The position numbers and the translations under genes are program-made. The notes beneath the pieces are model-generated. The model did no database searches and was not told the origin of the DNA. It saw nothing but the letters and a program-made list of their open reading frames with translations. Source: Sipunculus nudus (taxonomy: Eukaryota; Annelida; Sipuncula; Golfingiida; Sipunculidae). Taken from it: DNA of 64,000 bases. The DNA is taken from contig CM049320.1 of NCBI GenBank assembly GCA_026874595.1, positions 53,969,070 to 54,033,069 on the forward strand, read 5' to 3'. Positions within the stretch are counted from its first letter, which is position 1; each line of letters starts with the position of its first letter. Shown here piece by piece: positions 10,056 to 18,617 of the stretch.

Positions 10056-10583
10056 ATCATTGAGAGAGTGTGTGTAATCGCGTATCTGCTTGAAAGTTTC
10101 AGCAGCCAGAGCGTTGTTGTAGTCGTAGTCCCCAGGCTTGTAATATTTCTCCACCAAGTCATCCATGCTTGTCCCCGGGTGCGTGAGTTTGAGTGTGATG
10201 AATGTGACGCAGTGTTGCCCGCATGTGGACACTGTAGGATCCGTGATGTTTTGCACGTCCTGCTCGTTCCAGTCCCAACGGTCAGCCACAGTGTTGTTGT
10301 CTATAAAACGTTGGACCGGTTTCTGTATAGGGGGTAGCCCGTAGGGGTCAAAAAATTCCAGCTCCTCGCCCTTTTCGTGGTAGATGCACTGCCAGTGCTC
10401 TCCTGAGGTCCCGCTGCTCCCCGTGTTGATCACCAGTGCATAAGGGGGGTCCAGTCGGAGGTGACGCAGGGTGTCGTAAGGTCGGGTCCCCTTGTATTTT
10501 TCCTTCAGCAGATTTTTTAACACACTGTCTAGCTCGTCCTCCCACAGGGGTTTATCGTGATCACTCCCAGCTGACCCTAACAT
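10047..10583 (-). CDS. PRO: Adenain-like (C5/Ulp1-type) cysteine protease, 178 aa
   Basis: The catalytic layout of the adenovirus protease family is visible: His63 in GTSGEHWQCIY, Asp79 in LEFFDPYGLPP and the Cys box STCGQHCVTFI, where Cys125 is the expected nucleophile. The length is slightly below the roughly 200 aa of adenain. In Polintons and adenoviruses this enzyme matures virion proteins, and adenain-type sites are present in the core protein at 12098-12892. ATG at 10583 overlaps the end of the capsid gene by 23 bp. Confidence 0.9.
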   Translation of the reverse strand: MLGSAGSDHDKPLWEDELDSVLKNLLKEKYKGTRPYDTLRHLRLDPPYALVINTGSSGTSGEHWQCIYHEKGEELEFFDPYGLPPIQKPVQRFIDNNTVADRWDWNEQDVQNITDPTVSTCGQHCVTFITLKLTHPGTSMDDLVEKYYKPGDYDYNNALAAETFKQIRDYTHSLNDNK

Positions 10584-12006
10584 TTTTCTTCGGATCGATG
10601 ATCAGTTTCTCCTCGTTCTCCGACAGGACTACGAGGGTTAGGGCTTTATCTGTGGCTTTTGAGAAGTTTAACTTGAACGTGATGTTTCCAAACTCCTTCA
10701 GGTGCTGCCTGTCCTCGTCTCCAAGGCTCATGTCACCCGTCAGGTCGAAACCGTACAGGCAGAACCCGTTGGGGTAATCCTGGAAACTGATGTTGAAAGA
10801 CATGTTGGAATCCAGACGTTTACAGGTGGTCAGCAGACGCCTATAGGCCTCCCTATACTCCCGTGTTTCATAGTCCATACGGAGAGGGAACATTGGGTAC
10901 ACTTTTCCGTTTTTGACCAGCTGCAGCTCTTGTAGGTTGTGATGAGCAAAATTATAAGGGCATTTAGTCTTTTCGCCGGCGAAAGCCTCGTTGCTGACTA
11001 GCCCACACACCAGTTTCTGTGGCAGGGAACCAGTGTTAAACAGGTTACTGATGGTGTACTGCTTGCTGCCGGTGGGAACAGTGTGTGTGATGACCCTTGA
11101 CCTCATGACTGGGATAGGTTTCTCCGCGGTCATCAAGGCCTTTTCCTTCTCCAGGAAGGTTGTCTCCGAGAGTTTGACGTAAGGCACGAACAGCCTTGAG
11201 GACACGACCTCACATCTGACCTCCGACCCGCTGTCAGTCATAACCACAAAATCCTGGTTCTTTTTCTCGAAAGTTAGTATCATGTCAAGACCGTAAGGCA
11301 GGTACCTGGCCTGACTGAAGGGGACACACATGGGCACATCATACAGCTTGATGGCATGGTAGTCTGTTTTACCTGACATCTGGTGGTCAAAGAACCAACT
11401 GTTGCGGGTGGCAACAGCGTTACCTTCCACAGGGAAGTCGTCTTTGGTGAAACCGTGAAATTGGGTGTTGTCCTTATCCTTCAGGGTGGACTCGTTGACG
11501 GTTCCTTGCCTGTAACGTTTCAGGGTGACCTCGTCCATCTCACCGGCCACGTCCTGATGCCAGCCATACAGTATTCCTTGGTCGTGTAGCTGCTGAGGGG
11601 TGTAGGTCAGTAGCTTAGACAGGTAGGCTTGATAGGGGTAATTTCCGTCAACGTCTGTGACAACCTTGTGGTTGAGCTTGATGATTACGTTGGACCACAG
11701 TGAATGCCACAGGTTATTGACCACGCTACCTACCTTATCGCTATATGACATGTTGGTTGAGGAATTTTTCTTGAGTGCCACCTCAAACTCAACAAACATG
11801 TCATTCAGATCGATATAATGCTGAGGTATCTGGTTTTTCACGTTGAATGTTATGCTGTTATTGTCGCTTCCGGTGTCCGGGTTCAGCTGCTGTTCCAGCC
11901 TGTCAATAATCTCGAGCTGGATCTGGGCCTCCCCGTAAATGATTTCGTCGTTCACGACCTTGTCCGGCATGATGGACTGTATGGTGTCACCTGTTTCAGA
12001 ATCCAT
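10561..12006 (-). CDS. MCP: Major capsid protein, Polinton double-jelly-roll type, 481 aa
   Basis: ATG at 12006. N-terminal features typical of Polinton major capsid proteins are present: IPQHYIDLNDMFVEFEV (about residues 58-74), NNLWHSLWSNVIIKLNHKV (about 96-114) and YPYQAYLSKLLTY (about 123-135). A second beta-rich half follows, with KLVCGLVSNEAF and a C-terminal LYGFDLTGDMS (about 424-434). The length fits a compact double jelly-roll. It sits directly before the protease gene, as is common in the family. The fold assignment is from motif pattern and context; a structure prediction would settle it. Confidence 0.82.
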   Translation of the reverse strand: MDSETGDTIQSIMPDKVVNDEIIYGEAQIQLEIIDRLEQQLNPDTGSDNNSITFNVKNQIPQHYIDLNDMFVEFEVALKKNSSTNMSYSDKVGSVVNNLWHSLWSNVIIKLNHKVVTDVDGNYPYQAYLSKLLTYTPQQLHDQGILYGWHQDVAGEMDEVTLKRYRQGTVNESTLKDKDNTQFHGFTKDDFPVEGNAVATRNSWFFDHQMSGKTDYHAIKLYDVPMCVPFSQARYLPYGLDMILTFEKKNQDFVVMTDSGSEVRCEVVSSRLFVPYVKLSETTFLEKEKALMTAEKPIPVMRSRVITHTVPTGSKQYTISNLFNTGSLPQKLVCGLVSNEAFAGEKTKCPYNFAHHNLQELQLVKNGKVYPMFPLRMDYETREYREAYRRLLTTCKRLDSNMSFNISFQDYPNGFCLYGFDLTGDMSLGDEDRQHLKEFGNITFKLNFSKATDKALTLVVLSENEEKLIIDPKKNVRVSWE

Positions 12007-12097
12007 ATTTTTTTCTGATGTGAGTGTGGGTTGCCTCTCTCCCGGGGTAGCGGGGAATGTTACGACTGTTTTTGTACCGGTTTTCTCTCTCTCTCTC

Positions 12098-12892
12098 TCA
12101 GCTGAAAAATATGTTCCTCTTTCGCTTCACTATTCTCCTCATTCGCCTCTTGGCTGTCGGTGCCACACGGTTCGATGTCGCTTTCCTCTTTACACCCCTT
12201 CTGACGGGTGCCGTCGCTGCTGCCGTCACGGCTGGTAGGTTTCTCTTGGCTAGGGTGCCCAAGGTGGTGGTCACGGCTTTGGTCAAAGTTTTGCCCCCGA
12301 GGTTACGGGCCAACTGTTCTGAACTGTCCTTGGCGTACTTGATGGCTTTGTTAGTCAGGTCACCCACAGCTGATTTCGCTGTGCGGCGCAGGTTTCTGCT
12401 GCTGAGCAGTTGTCTGGCTTTTTTAGACTTTACCAGTTCTACCGCTTTTTTCGCTACGGCACTCTTACCCGACTTAACCAGGGACCTGACAGCGTCGGTG
12501 GCTTTACGTGTCAGCCCGGCGCTGACCAATTTCATGCCACTCCTTAGCAAGCCTTGCAGTCCAGTGCTGGCTGTTTTTTTAACTACTTTTCTCCCCACCC
12601 TCTTGACCCCAGATTTCACGGCCCTGGCTCCAAATCTCTTGACTCCGGCTTTCACGGCTCTGGTCCCAATTCTCCTGACCCCAGTCCTGAGGGCTTTACT
12701 GCCGGCTTTCTTCAAGGCTGTCAGCCCCACTTTACCCAGGCTGCCCAGCAGTCCTTTGCCAACCATGTATTTACCCGACCCGAATCCGGGGGCCACAAAC
12801 GGCACGTTGCTACCCAGTGCCCCATAGCCGCGTTGGTAACGCCTACCAATGTACCTGCCCCCACTGCCAAGTTGATAACGTTGTCCGGGCAT
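12098..12892 (-). CDS. Basic, Gly-rich virion core-like protein, 264 aa
   Basis: ATG at 12892. The N-terminus is Gly/Tyr/Arg-rich (RYQLGSGGRYIGRRYQRGYG). The rest is highly basic with three tandem copies of a 12-residue GVKR-x-G-x-RAVK unit at about residues 71-104, and it ends in an Arg/Lys tail (KRRMRRIVKRKR). Two sites fit adenain-type cleavage patterns: MVGK/G at 43-47 and NLGG/K at 197-201. This suggests a precursor processed by the co-encoded protease, comparable to adenovirus core proteins. The 49-aa peptide just upstream shares its RYQRG words. Confidence 0.75.
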   Translation of the reverse strand: MPGQRYQLGSGGRYIGRRYQRGYGALGSNVPFVAPGFGSGKYMVGKGLLGSLGKVGLTALKKAGSKALRTGVRRIGTRAVKAGVKRFGARAVKSGVKRVGRKVVKKTASTGLQGLLRSGMKLVSAGLTRKATDAVRSLVKSGKSAVAKKAVELVKSKKARQLLSSRNLRRTAKSAVGDLTNKAIKYAKDSSEQLARNLGGKTLTKAVTTTLGTLAKRNLPAVTAAATAPVRRGVKRKATSNRVAPTAKRRMRRIVKRKRNIFFS

Positions 12893-12950
12893 GATTTCGG
12901 TGTTTATGCTTTGTGTTGGAGACTCGACATTTGCACTGTTTTTGCTCTAT

Positions 12951-13100
12951 TTATTTAACCTTCCTTAAAATCTTGATCAAGTCGTTTCTGACTTTCCCGA
13001 TGACCCTCAAGGCCCTTTTATTCCATTTTCTCATGCGTTTACCTCCTCTCCCTCTCTGATAGCGCCTCCCGCTTCCTCTCTGGTAACGTTTTCTGACCAT
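12951..13100 (-). CDS. Very basic mini core peptide, 49 aa
   Basis: The frame opens with GTG at 13139, but the first ATG is at 13100 and begins MVRKRYQRGSGRRYQRG. Almost half the residues are Arg or Lys. It shares RYQRG repeats with the neighbouring core protein and is reminiscent of adenovirus pX/mu in size and charge. The stop overlaps an AATAAA signal (12950-12955 on this strand). Confidence 0.6.
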   Translation of the reverse strand: MVRKRYQRGSGRRYQRGRGGKRMRKWNKRALRVIGKVRNDLIKILRKVK

Positions 13101-13150
13101 TTCTTTCACATTCACCCATCCACATTCACCAACGCTCACAACTTATTTTG

Positions 13151-13154
<4 letters not shown>

Positions 13155-13185
<31 letters not shown>
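13155..13185. repeat. A31 homopolymer (T31 on the coding strand)
   Basis: Thirty-one consecutive A bases between the 49-aa and 241-aa genes. On the minus strand it is a poly-T tract upstream of the small core gene. Its length may be affected by sequencing error. Confidence 0.8.
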
Positions 13186-13187
<2 letters not shown>

Positions 13188-13265
13188 AGAGAAATGTAAA
13201 TAAGAGATAGAAAAAAACAACTTTATTTTGTTATTCATATATATCAGATTTTAAAGCAGAGCACA

Positions 13266-13991
13266 TCAAAACAACCCACTGGGAGGAGTCTCAGAGCAGT
13301 ACTCGGCGAACGGCTCTTCGGGATTGGTGATTTCTCCGGTGCTGACGTTAATGTCATTCCCACAGTCCTCAGCCTGTTTTTCGATCCCCGCCTCCTCAGC
13401 TGCCTTGTTGATGATATTGCTGGCAGTAGTTGCTGCGGCGACCTCTTTTGTCTTCTTAGCCTCTTTAATTTTCCTGGCTTTTTTAGCCTCAGCTCTCTTC
13501 TTAGCAATCTCTCTTATGTTAGGTTTTTGTATCCTGAACTTTTTCCTAGGATTTCCAACTTGAAACTCCCCGTCAGTATTTTCTTCCTCTTTGACTTTCC
13601 TCTTAACCCCTTTGCTTTTTTGTTTTTCCATGCTTTTTTGCATGGATTCCAGGAGGTTGATGCCAGTGCCCATCTTCTCGGCCTGTTTTTCCAACACCTT
13701 GAATGTGTTGGTCAGCTTGTCGGTGACCTCATTGTCCATGATGCAAAGGCGGGTGATCAGGTCCATCATCTGGTCCTGGGTCTCGATCTCAGGAACGAAG
13801 GGTCCGGTTAAATAGGTCTTGATGAGATGACCGCCTGGCAGCTCTTCATGCATCACGGATATGATGTGTTTCAGCCCCTCCACGGCTCGCAAGAGGGCGT
13901 CCATGATCTCAGCCCTCCCGGATATCTGAATCAGCATGGTATGCCCAACAACCTTCTCGTCATCACTCTTGTTTGTAGGTTTGTTCTCCAT
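13266..13991 (-). CDS. Coiled-coil/basic protein, 241 aa, unrecognised
   Basis: The frame opens with GTG at 13994; ATG follows at 13991. The N-terminal half is a helical, mildly hydrophobic domain (about 15-125). The middle is Lys-rich with nuclear-localisation-like words (KGVKRKVKEEE, NPRKKFRIQK). A long Ala/Lys helix follows (about 160-205: AKKRAEAKKARKIKEAKK), then an acidic C-terminus. It sits among core-like genes, so a virion or DNA-binding structural role is plausible. No family is recognised. AATAAA on this strand at 13222-13227 lies 40 bp after the stop. Confidence 0.68.
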   Translation of the reverse strand: MENKPTNKSDDEKVVGHTMLIQISGRAEIMDALLRAVEGLKHIISVMHEELPGGHLIKTYLTGPFVPEIETQDQMMDLITRLCIMDNEVTDKLTNTFKVLEKQAEKMGTGINLLESMQKSMEKQKSKGVKRKVKEEENTDGEFQVGNPRKKFRIQKPNIREIAKKRAEAKKARKIKEAKKTKEVAAATTASNIINKAAEEAGIEKQAEDCGNDINVSTGEITNPEEPFAEYCSETPPSGLF

Positions 13992-14093
13992 CACGATGTG
14001 TATGCGCCAGTTGTCGCGTTCAGAATGACAAGGGAGCGGTCTGCAGACTATAGATAAAAGGTCTCATGAATCACTGTTCTATTTTAAGACCGA

Positions 14094-14182
14094 TGACGTC
14101 ATTCACGTTTGGTCTATAAATACCCTTTGGATTTCCCATGACGTCATCACATCCGGTTTTCTAAAAGAAAACAGTGACGTCA
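14094..14182 (-). promoter_or_regulatory. Cluster of three CRE palindromes with a TATA-like box
   Basis: TGACGTCA occurs at 14094-14101, 14139-14146 and 14175-14182. TATTTATA on the minus strand lies at 14115-14122. The cluster is directly upstream of the 241-aa gene (ATG 13991) in the gap after the 143-aa gene. Confidence 0.6.
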
Positions 14183-14196
14183 TCACTCCATGAAAA

Positions 14197-14628
14197 TCAG
14201 TCATAGACACATTTAATGACCTTACGGTCGTGGGCTTTGACACGGGTAAACACTTTTTTCTTCACGCAAGTCCCCTTTGGAGCAGCTTTTCTCCGCACGG
14301 GCGGAGGTCTAAGATGATTCTTTTTCTTCTTCTTAGGTAGGTATTTTTTCCTTTTTTGTACAACAGATTTTCTCTTGCCCATTTTAGCCTCTCCCATGGT
14401 ATTGATTAGCTTGTGTATAGGGTTGTTCAGATGAGAGAACCTCCCGATTTGTATGGTCCAGGCGTCCTGCAACGACTTAAACCCGCGGGCTGGGTCACCG
14501 TTGACTGGCACCAGGGCTACATTTCTGGGTGTAGCCGCCCCTATCATCCCCGCCACGGCTGCGGCAGCCTCCACAGACTCAGGGCTTGGTCCAAAAGGTT
14601 TATGAGGAGTGTTTTTAATTCTCACCAT
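14197..14628 (-). CDS. Basic Lys-rich protein, 143 aa, unrecognised
   Basis: ATG at 14628. The N-terminal third is Ala/Gly/Pro-rich and uncharged. The C-terminal half is extremely basic (KKYLPKKKKKNHLRPPPVRR at about 94-113). This suggests another nucleic-acid-associated virion component. It is followed by the CRE cluster. No homologous family was recognised. Confidence 0.65.
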   Translation of the reverse strand: MVRIKNTPHKPFGPSPESVEAAAAVAGMIGAATPRNVALVPVNGDPARGFKSLQDAWTIQIGRFSHLNNPIHKLINTMGEAKMGKRKSVVQKRKKYLPKKKKKNHLRPPPVRRKAAPKGTCVKKKVFTRVKAHDRKVIKCVYD

Positions 14629-14674
14629 AACTTGTATTTGACTGTTTTCACGGTTGTTTTAACTCACATTTTGC

Positions 14675-14929
14675 TCATCGTCTCCTTGTCGCAGCATCCA
14701 GCGCTTTTTTGACCCCGAAACCAGCTGCGCTGCCTACAGCCCCGAGGGCCGCCGCCTTGCCGATAGCCGGGAGGGCTGCTGCTAGGAGTGGGAGAAAAGG
14801 GAGCAGGCCACCTCTCCTCCTCCTCTTCCTTCTCCTCCGGATGTTTCTCCTTCTCCTTCTAGGCATTCTGTATATTTCAATCGCTTGATAGTCCCCACGG
14901 GTTTGATGTTCCACACTTTTTGTGTCCAT
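14675..14929 (-). CDS. Arg-rich plus hydrophobic small protein, 84 aa (adenovirus pX-like layout)
   Basis: The frame opens with GTG at 14935; ATG at 14929 is the likely start. A cluster of about 13 Arg/Lys (PRRRRRNIRRRRKRRRRGG) is followed by an Ala/Leu/Gly-rich hydrophobic helix (LLPFLPLLAAALPAIGK) and a basic end. This Arg-block-then-hydrophobic layout is known from adenovirus pX/mu and from small Polinton/adintovirus virion proteins. The start lies 2 bp after the stop of the upstream gene. Confidence 0.72.
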   Translation of the reverse strand: MDTKSVEHQTRGDYQAIEIYRMPRRRRRNIRRRRKRRRRGGLLPFLPLLAAALPAIGKAAALGAVGSAAGFGVKKALDAATRRR

Positions 14930-14931
14930 TT

Positions 14932-15384
14932 TCACAGTTTGCTGAACATGATCTCTGCACTAACCAACCCCACTTCGTCATACGGGGATCTGGTGTTTGA
15001 CCAGATGTGAGTGGTGCTCATGTAGTCTACGTAATGGCCCGCTGCCTTGTTGATCAAATCCTCCCCCAGAGATCGCAGTTTACCCCCAGCAGCACCCACC
15101 ACTCTCAACAGTTTACATATGACGGTGTGAGGGATCAAGAGGGCTGGTTCAGAACCGTCTGCAGGTAACAGCACCCCGATGTAAATCCCATCCACTTTGT
15201 AGAACTCCCCATAAGGCATGGTGTGAATGATATTCACTGAGAACTTTGGGGCTTTCTTCAGGGCCTCATTCTTCTCAACCACCATCATCGCTTTCTCAAG
15301 GTACAAGGGTATGCTCTCCAGCGCCGCCTCCAACATGTCCATCGCTGGGTCCCTTAGCTCTTTACCACTACCGCACACGTCCAT
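14932..15384 (-). CDS. Unrecognised protein, 150 aa
   Basis: The frame is open back to ATG 15543, but the extra N-terminal part overlaps the 76-aa gene in another frame and looks out-of-frame. I chose ATG 15384 (MDVCGSGKEL). The protein is mixed alpha/beta with YGEFYKVDGIYIGVLLPADG at about 88-107. No motif was recognised. The position between structural genes suggests a virion or assembly role. Confidence 0.62.
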   Translation of the reverse strand: MDVCGSGKELRDPAMDMLEAALESIPLYLEKAMMVVEKNEALKKAPKFSVNIIHTMPYGEFYKVDGIYIGVLLPADGSEPALLIPHTVICKLLRVVGAAGGKLRSLGEDLINKAAGHYVDYMSTTHIWSNTRSPYDEVGLVSAEIMFSKL

Positions 15385-15415
15385 CTGGTTCGGGTATCTG
15401 TGACAGAATGCGCTC

Positions 15416-15646
15416 TCAACCGCAGGCGGAGTATTTTTTATACACAGCTTCTGCTTTGGCACGGTACAGGTTCTCCTGTATTTCCTGGGCATATAGCAGG
15501 GGGAGCCTGTGGTCAGCGCCCACAGGCTCCACCTCGAAAACATCAGCCCTTTGACTGCTGAATCTGACTGTTTTGATTCTCAAATGTTTCATGATATCCA
15601 CGAGCGTGGTTTCATTGCTCTGCCGTGACACGTCCGTTCGCTCCAT
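15416..15646 (-). CDS. Small unrecognised protein, 76 aa
   Basis: ATG at 15646, five bases after the stop of the 165-aa gene on the same strand. It has a predicted helical C-terminus (YAQEIQENLYRAKAEAVYKK). It overlaps the optional N-terminal extension of the next gene in a different frame. The tight packing supports a real gene; function is unknown. Confidence 0.55.
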   Translation of the reverse strand: MERTDVSRQSNETTLVDIMKHLRIKTVRFSSQRADVFEVEPVGADHRLPLLYAQEIQENLYRAKAEAVYKKYSACG

Positions 15647-15650
15647 AGCG

Positions 15651-16148
15651 CTAGCTTATAAATGATACACCACCCTGTGGCTTGAGGTGAAAAGTGCAGA
15701 TAACGCGGCCTTCACCCGACTTAAAGGCCACCCTTTGACCTTTCTCGTTACACAAGAAAACATGTATGTCAGACAGCCTGTTTCGGTTGACTGGGTAATA
15801 GTGCAGATGGTCAAAGCCTTGGGTGAACATGTGCGTATTTTCATCTGTGACTGAAAGCTCCGACTCGTGCCTAGGATCAATCACTCTGACGATATCTGTG
15901 TGTTTATCTCCGTACACACTATTGTACACCCATCCAGGGAGCCTGACCTGCACCAAATCTAGCATGTCTCCTTCCACCCTAGGATGGGATATGGATACCA
16001 GTGCGATCTGGTACTCTGTCCCCCTAGTGGTAAGCTCCGCGTAAAAATGATTTCTGTACTCGCTCATCACATTGTTTGGGTAATATTCTTCCGAGGCGTC
16101 GGAGAGGGTGGAGATGTACAGGCTACCGTTCTCATCAAGCACCCCCAT
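15651..16148 (-). CDS. Single-module structural-type protein, 165 aa, related to the 716-aa neighbour
   Basis: ATG at 16148, overlapping the upstream gene's end by 14 bp. Its start LYISTLSDASEEYYPNN parallels FSLILPSDASYQYFPDN of the 716-aa protein. It then has YQIALVSISHP (parallel to WEVALTDLNVP) and ends with VFLCNEKGQRVAFKSG followed by a TFHLKP strand (parallel to ISIKGPDGERVPFRAG and TLHFRP). It is therefore a third, shorter copy of the same module. Polinton proteins with this LP(S/N)-AS..FP(D/N)N start recur in animal genomes from memory. A minor capsid or penton-type role is possible but not shown. Confidence 0.7.
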   Translation of the reverse strand: MGVLDENGSLYISTLSDASEEYYPNNVMSEYRNHFYAELTTRGTEYQIALVSISHPRVEGDMLDLVQVRLPGWVYNSVYGDKHTDIVRVIDPRHESELSVTDENTHMFTQGFDHLHYYPVNRNRLSDIHVFLCNEKGQRVAFKSGEGRVICTFHLKPQGGVSFIS

Positions 16149-18285
16149 CGTTTCTGTTAAGTTTCGATTGGAAATGCAGTGTGGCTTCCGGTTTGCTGCT
16201 CAGCTGTGCGGGGTACTGCAGGGGTCTGTCTAGCGAATCACGCACCTGGACGTGTATTTTGGACACTTCTCGGATATATTTTAGTCTGACGTAGTCCAAC
16301 GTGTTGAACTGAAAGAAAATAAAGTGTTGCATCAGTACCCCGTCACCATCCACAACATACTTAAGCACGGGGGCGTGGTTGCCCCCCAACACAGAGTTTT
16401 CCACTAAACCGTCTGCGTGGACCCAAAGCACTAGGAATCCTCTGTTCGGGTTTACAGGGGCGTTGTGGATAGGTCTGAAATTTACGCTCATCCCTATATC
16501 TTCTCTTTTGGCAAGTGACGGGTTGTGGCTTCCGGTCCCAATCGTTAGCCCGGCAGGGAAGCCCAGAACATTCGCCAGCGGTTCGTTGAGGGTCAGGGTG
16601 GTTTTGCTTTCGTTGTTAAACTGGAACTGCACATGGTCTTCCGTGTCTGCAATTAACTGTAGGTCACCTAACCCTGTTTGAAGAAACTTCTTTAATTGAC
16701 TGATGAGAGATTTTGCCGTGTAATGCCCCTTTGACAATGAAAATTTCCTCTTCCATTTTTTTGCCGTATTATTCAAGGTCACCACCATTTCACCTTCGTG
16801 GACATTATAAAAGTACCGTGGGAGGCGCATGTCCACCAGGGCGACCTCCCATTCGTCCCGTGGTTCCAGGGGTATGGGGTCGGGGAGGATGTGGGGTTCC
16901 CCCATATTGATCAAACGGCTAAAGCTGGACAGGCGCAAGGATTTAGCTGGTCTGAAATGCAAGGTTATTAGGCTTTTTTGCCCAGCCCTGAAGGGGACGC
17001 GTTCCCCATCGGGACCTTTGATGGATATAGACACTTCGTCCAACTTCCGCTTCCCGGGTTTGATGCGATGGTACTGACTGTGTCGGATGTAAATGTTCGA
17101 GATCTGGCGTTCTTTCGGTGCAAATGGGCGCGTCACTGTACGCAACTGCAATCCTTCTTCCTCCAACGTTTCATGTAGATAGACGTGCATCTCGTCTCTC
17201 CCCTGCCCCGCCCCCAACGTTTCAGGCATGAACACTGAGGTTCCGAAAACAACCGGTTGGCTGTCTATAGCTATGGTGCTGGTGTCTTTCTCCCTTTTGT
17301 TTAGTGTTCTTTTCAACTTGATTTGAAAGGAGGTGGTGTATAACTTCCTACCCCATGGTTGAGGTCGGACAGATAAAGGGATCACTTGATAGTCAATGTA
17401 ATTCCCGTAAAAAGCTACCCTTCCTCCTTCCTCCAGTACGGCACCCAGCCACACCTCCCCTGAACCCTCTGTGTCATCCACTTCAGGCCACTGGAGGAGC
17501 CTGTGCGCATAGCCCGGGCTCAGCACTACGTGTACCAGCTTTGTACCTGCGGGTATTTCTCGTTCCAACCTTTTAAATGCAATCACCAACTCACTTTCAA
17601 CAAAGGTGAACTGAACCTCATGGTAATATTTCTCGAGGTACTTTTTCAAAGGGATGTACATCCCTGTGGTAATACCATGTGGAATGTAATGTCGTTCGGG
17701 GTTTTCAGTGTCCAACATGTTTTTCACCCACAGGGAATTGTCAGCTGCGAAGGGTTCAAACCTGTCCATCGGTAATCCGGGGTCCAGGTACTGGGAGAGT
17801 TTTTTGTTGTACATGATGTAATACTCATTTAAATTAGGGACATAAGCCCCCGTGTACTTGAATTGGTTGTAAATACGCCCTCTGTGGTCTATTCTCAGTT
17901 CTTGTGTGACACTTGTTGGTCTGTTGTGATTTTTAACACGCATGATAGCCTGCATGCCACTTACCAATATATTCAAGGTCCTGTACAATGTGACGGCGAG
18001 ATCTTGAGGGGAAGCGGGTATAGGAAAAAGGTGATGTAAGATTGTCCTGTTTTCTGGGTTGCATAGTTCCATTTTTAAGGGTTTGGCTAGCGTGGTCCCC
18101 TCCTCCTCTTCAACTTTTTCTTCCAAGTGAGCCGGGACGTTCAGGTCAGTTAGCGCCACCTCCCAGTACCCACGGGGGTCTAGCTGGATGGATTCCGGCA
18201 GCCTGATCTTGAAAGCAGCAGACTTGTTATCAGGGAAATATTGATAGCTGGCGTCAGAAGGTAAGATAAGACTGAAATCCGTCAT
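16135..18285 (-). CDS. Large two-module structural-type protein, 716 aa (candidate minor capsid/penton)
   Basis: ATG at 18285. Module 1 (about 1-447) opens with FSLILPSDASYQYFPDN and WEVALTDLNVP (41-51) and closes with ISIKGPDGERVPFRAG and TLHFRP. Module 2 (about 448-716) repeats WEVALVDMRLP (479-489) and a closing TLHFQSKL. Both are beta-rich. With the 165-aa gene this gives three copies of one module. From memory, proteins opening this way accompany capsid genes in Polintons, which supports a virion role; assignment as penton is inference. Confidence 0.72.
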   Translation of the reverse strand: MTDFSLILPSDASYQYFPDNKSAAFKIRLPESIQLDPRGYWEVALTDLNVPAHLEEKVEEEEGTTLAKPLKMELCNPENRTILHHLFPIPASPQDLAVTLYRTLNILVSGMQAIMRVKNHNRPTSVTQELRIDHRGRIYNQFKYTGAYVPNLNEYYIMYNKKLSQYLDPGLPMDRFEPFAADNSLWVKNMLDTENPERHYIPHGITTGMYIPLKKYLEKYYHEVQFTFVESELVIAFKRLEREIPAGTKLVHVVLSPGYAHRLLQWPEVDDTEGSGEVWLGAVLEEGGRVAFYGNYIDYQVIPLSVRPQPWGRKLYTTSFQIKLKRTLNKREKDTSTIAIDSQPVVFGTSVFMPETLGAGQGRDEMHVYLHETLEEEGLQLRTVTRPFAPKERQISNIYIRHSQYHRIKPGKRKLDEVSISIKGPDGERVPFRAGQKSLITLHFRPAKSLRLSSFSRLINMGEPHILPDPIPLEPRDEWEVALVDMRLPRYFYNVHEGEMVVTLNNTAKKWKRKFSLSKGHYTAKSLISQLKKFLQTGLGDLQLIADTEDHVQFQFNNESKTTLTLNEPLANVLGFPAGLTIGTGSHNPSLAKREDIGMSVNFRPIHNAPVNPNRGFLVLWVHADGLVENSVLGGNHAPVLKYVVDGDGVLMQHFIFFQFNTLDYVRLKYIREVSKIHVQVRDSLDRPLQYPAQLSSKPEATLHFQSKLNRNDGGA

Positions 18286-18292
18286 GGTTTTG

Positions 18293-18559
18293 CTATATTT
18301 GTCGACTCCTTTTGATCTTGGGGTTGGGGACGATTACTCCCAGTGCAGTGAAGAGCAGCCCTATCCACACCTCTCTCGTAGCACTATCTTTGTTAAGCGA
18401 AGATAGGGACAGGTTTATCACCGCCGCCAGCACCACTGTTACTAAGACAAAAATCGTGCAACTGAACATCATCAGGTTGCGGGCGTCTACCGGTTTGTGG
18501 TTGTTATTTGTGGTCAGAGAGAGTGATGTGTGATCGCTTCCGGGTTCGTTGCTTGCCAT
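18293..18559 (-). CDS. Two-pass small membrane protein, 88 aa
   Basis: I chose ATG 18559 (MASNEPGSDHTSL) over the frame's earlier start, which overlaps the neighbouring gene. Two hydrophobic segments, MMFSCTIFVLVTVVLAAVIN (about 29-48) and VWIGLLFTALGVIVP (about 64-78), are separated by a short polar loop. The C-terminal tail is basic (KIKRSRQI). It starts 58 bp after the stop of the Cys/His protein gene and ends 7 bp before the 716-aa gene. It may be a membrane-active or virion membrane protein. Confidence 0.65.
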   Translation of the reverse strand: MASNEPGSDHTSLSLTTNNNHKPVDARNLMMFSCTIFVLVTVVLAAVINLSLSSLNKDSATREVWIGLLFTALGVIVPNPKIKRSRQI

Positions 18560-18617
18560 GTTTGTGATTAAGTGGGTTTGTAGTTTATCAGAAAGAACAA
18601 ACACAACAGAATATGAC

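Noticed and set aside
12057-12827. 256-aa + strand frame opposite the core protein gene
   Set aside because: Antisense shadow caused by the Lys/Arg/Ala-rich coding sequence; the minus-strand frame has the sensible composition, start and neighbours.
14932-15543. Longer 203-aa version of the 150-aa gene
   Set aside because: Its N-terminal part overlaps the 76-aa gene in another frame and has no protein-like pattern; the ATG at 15384 fits better.
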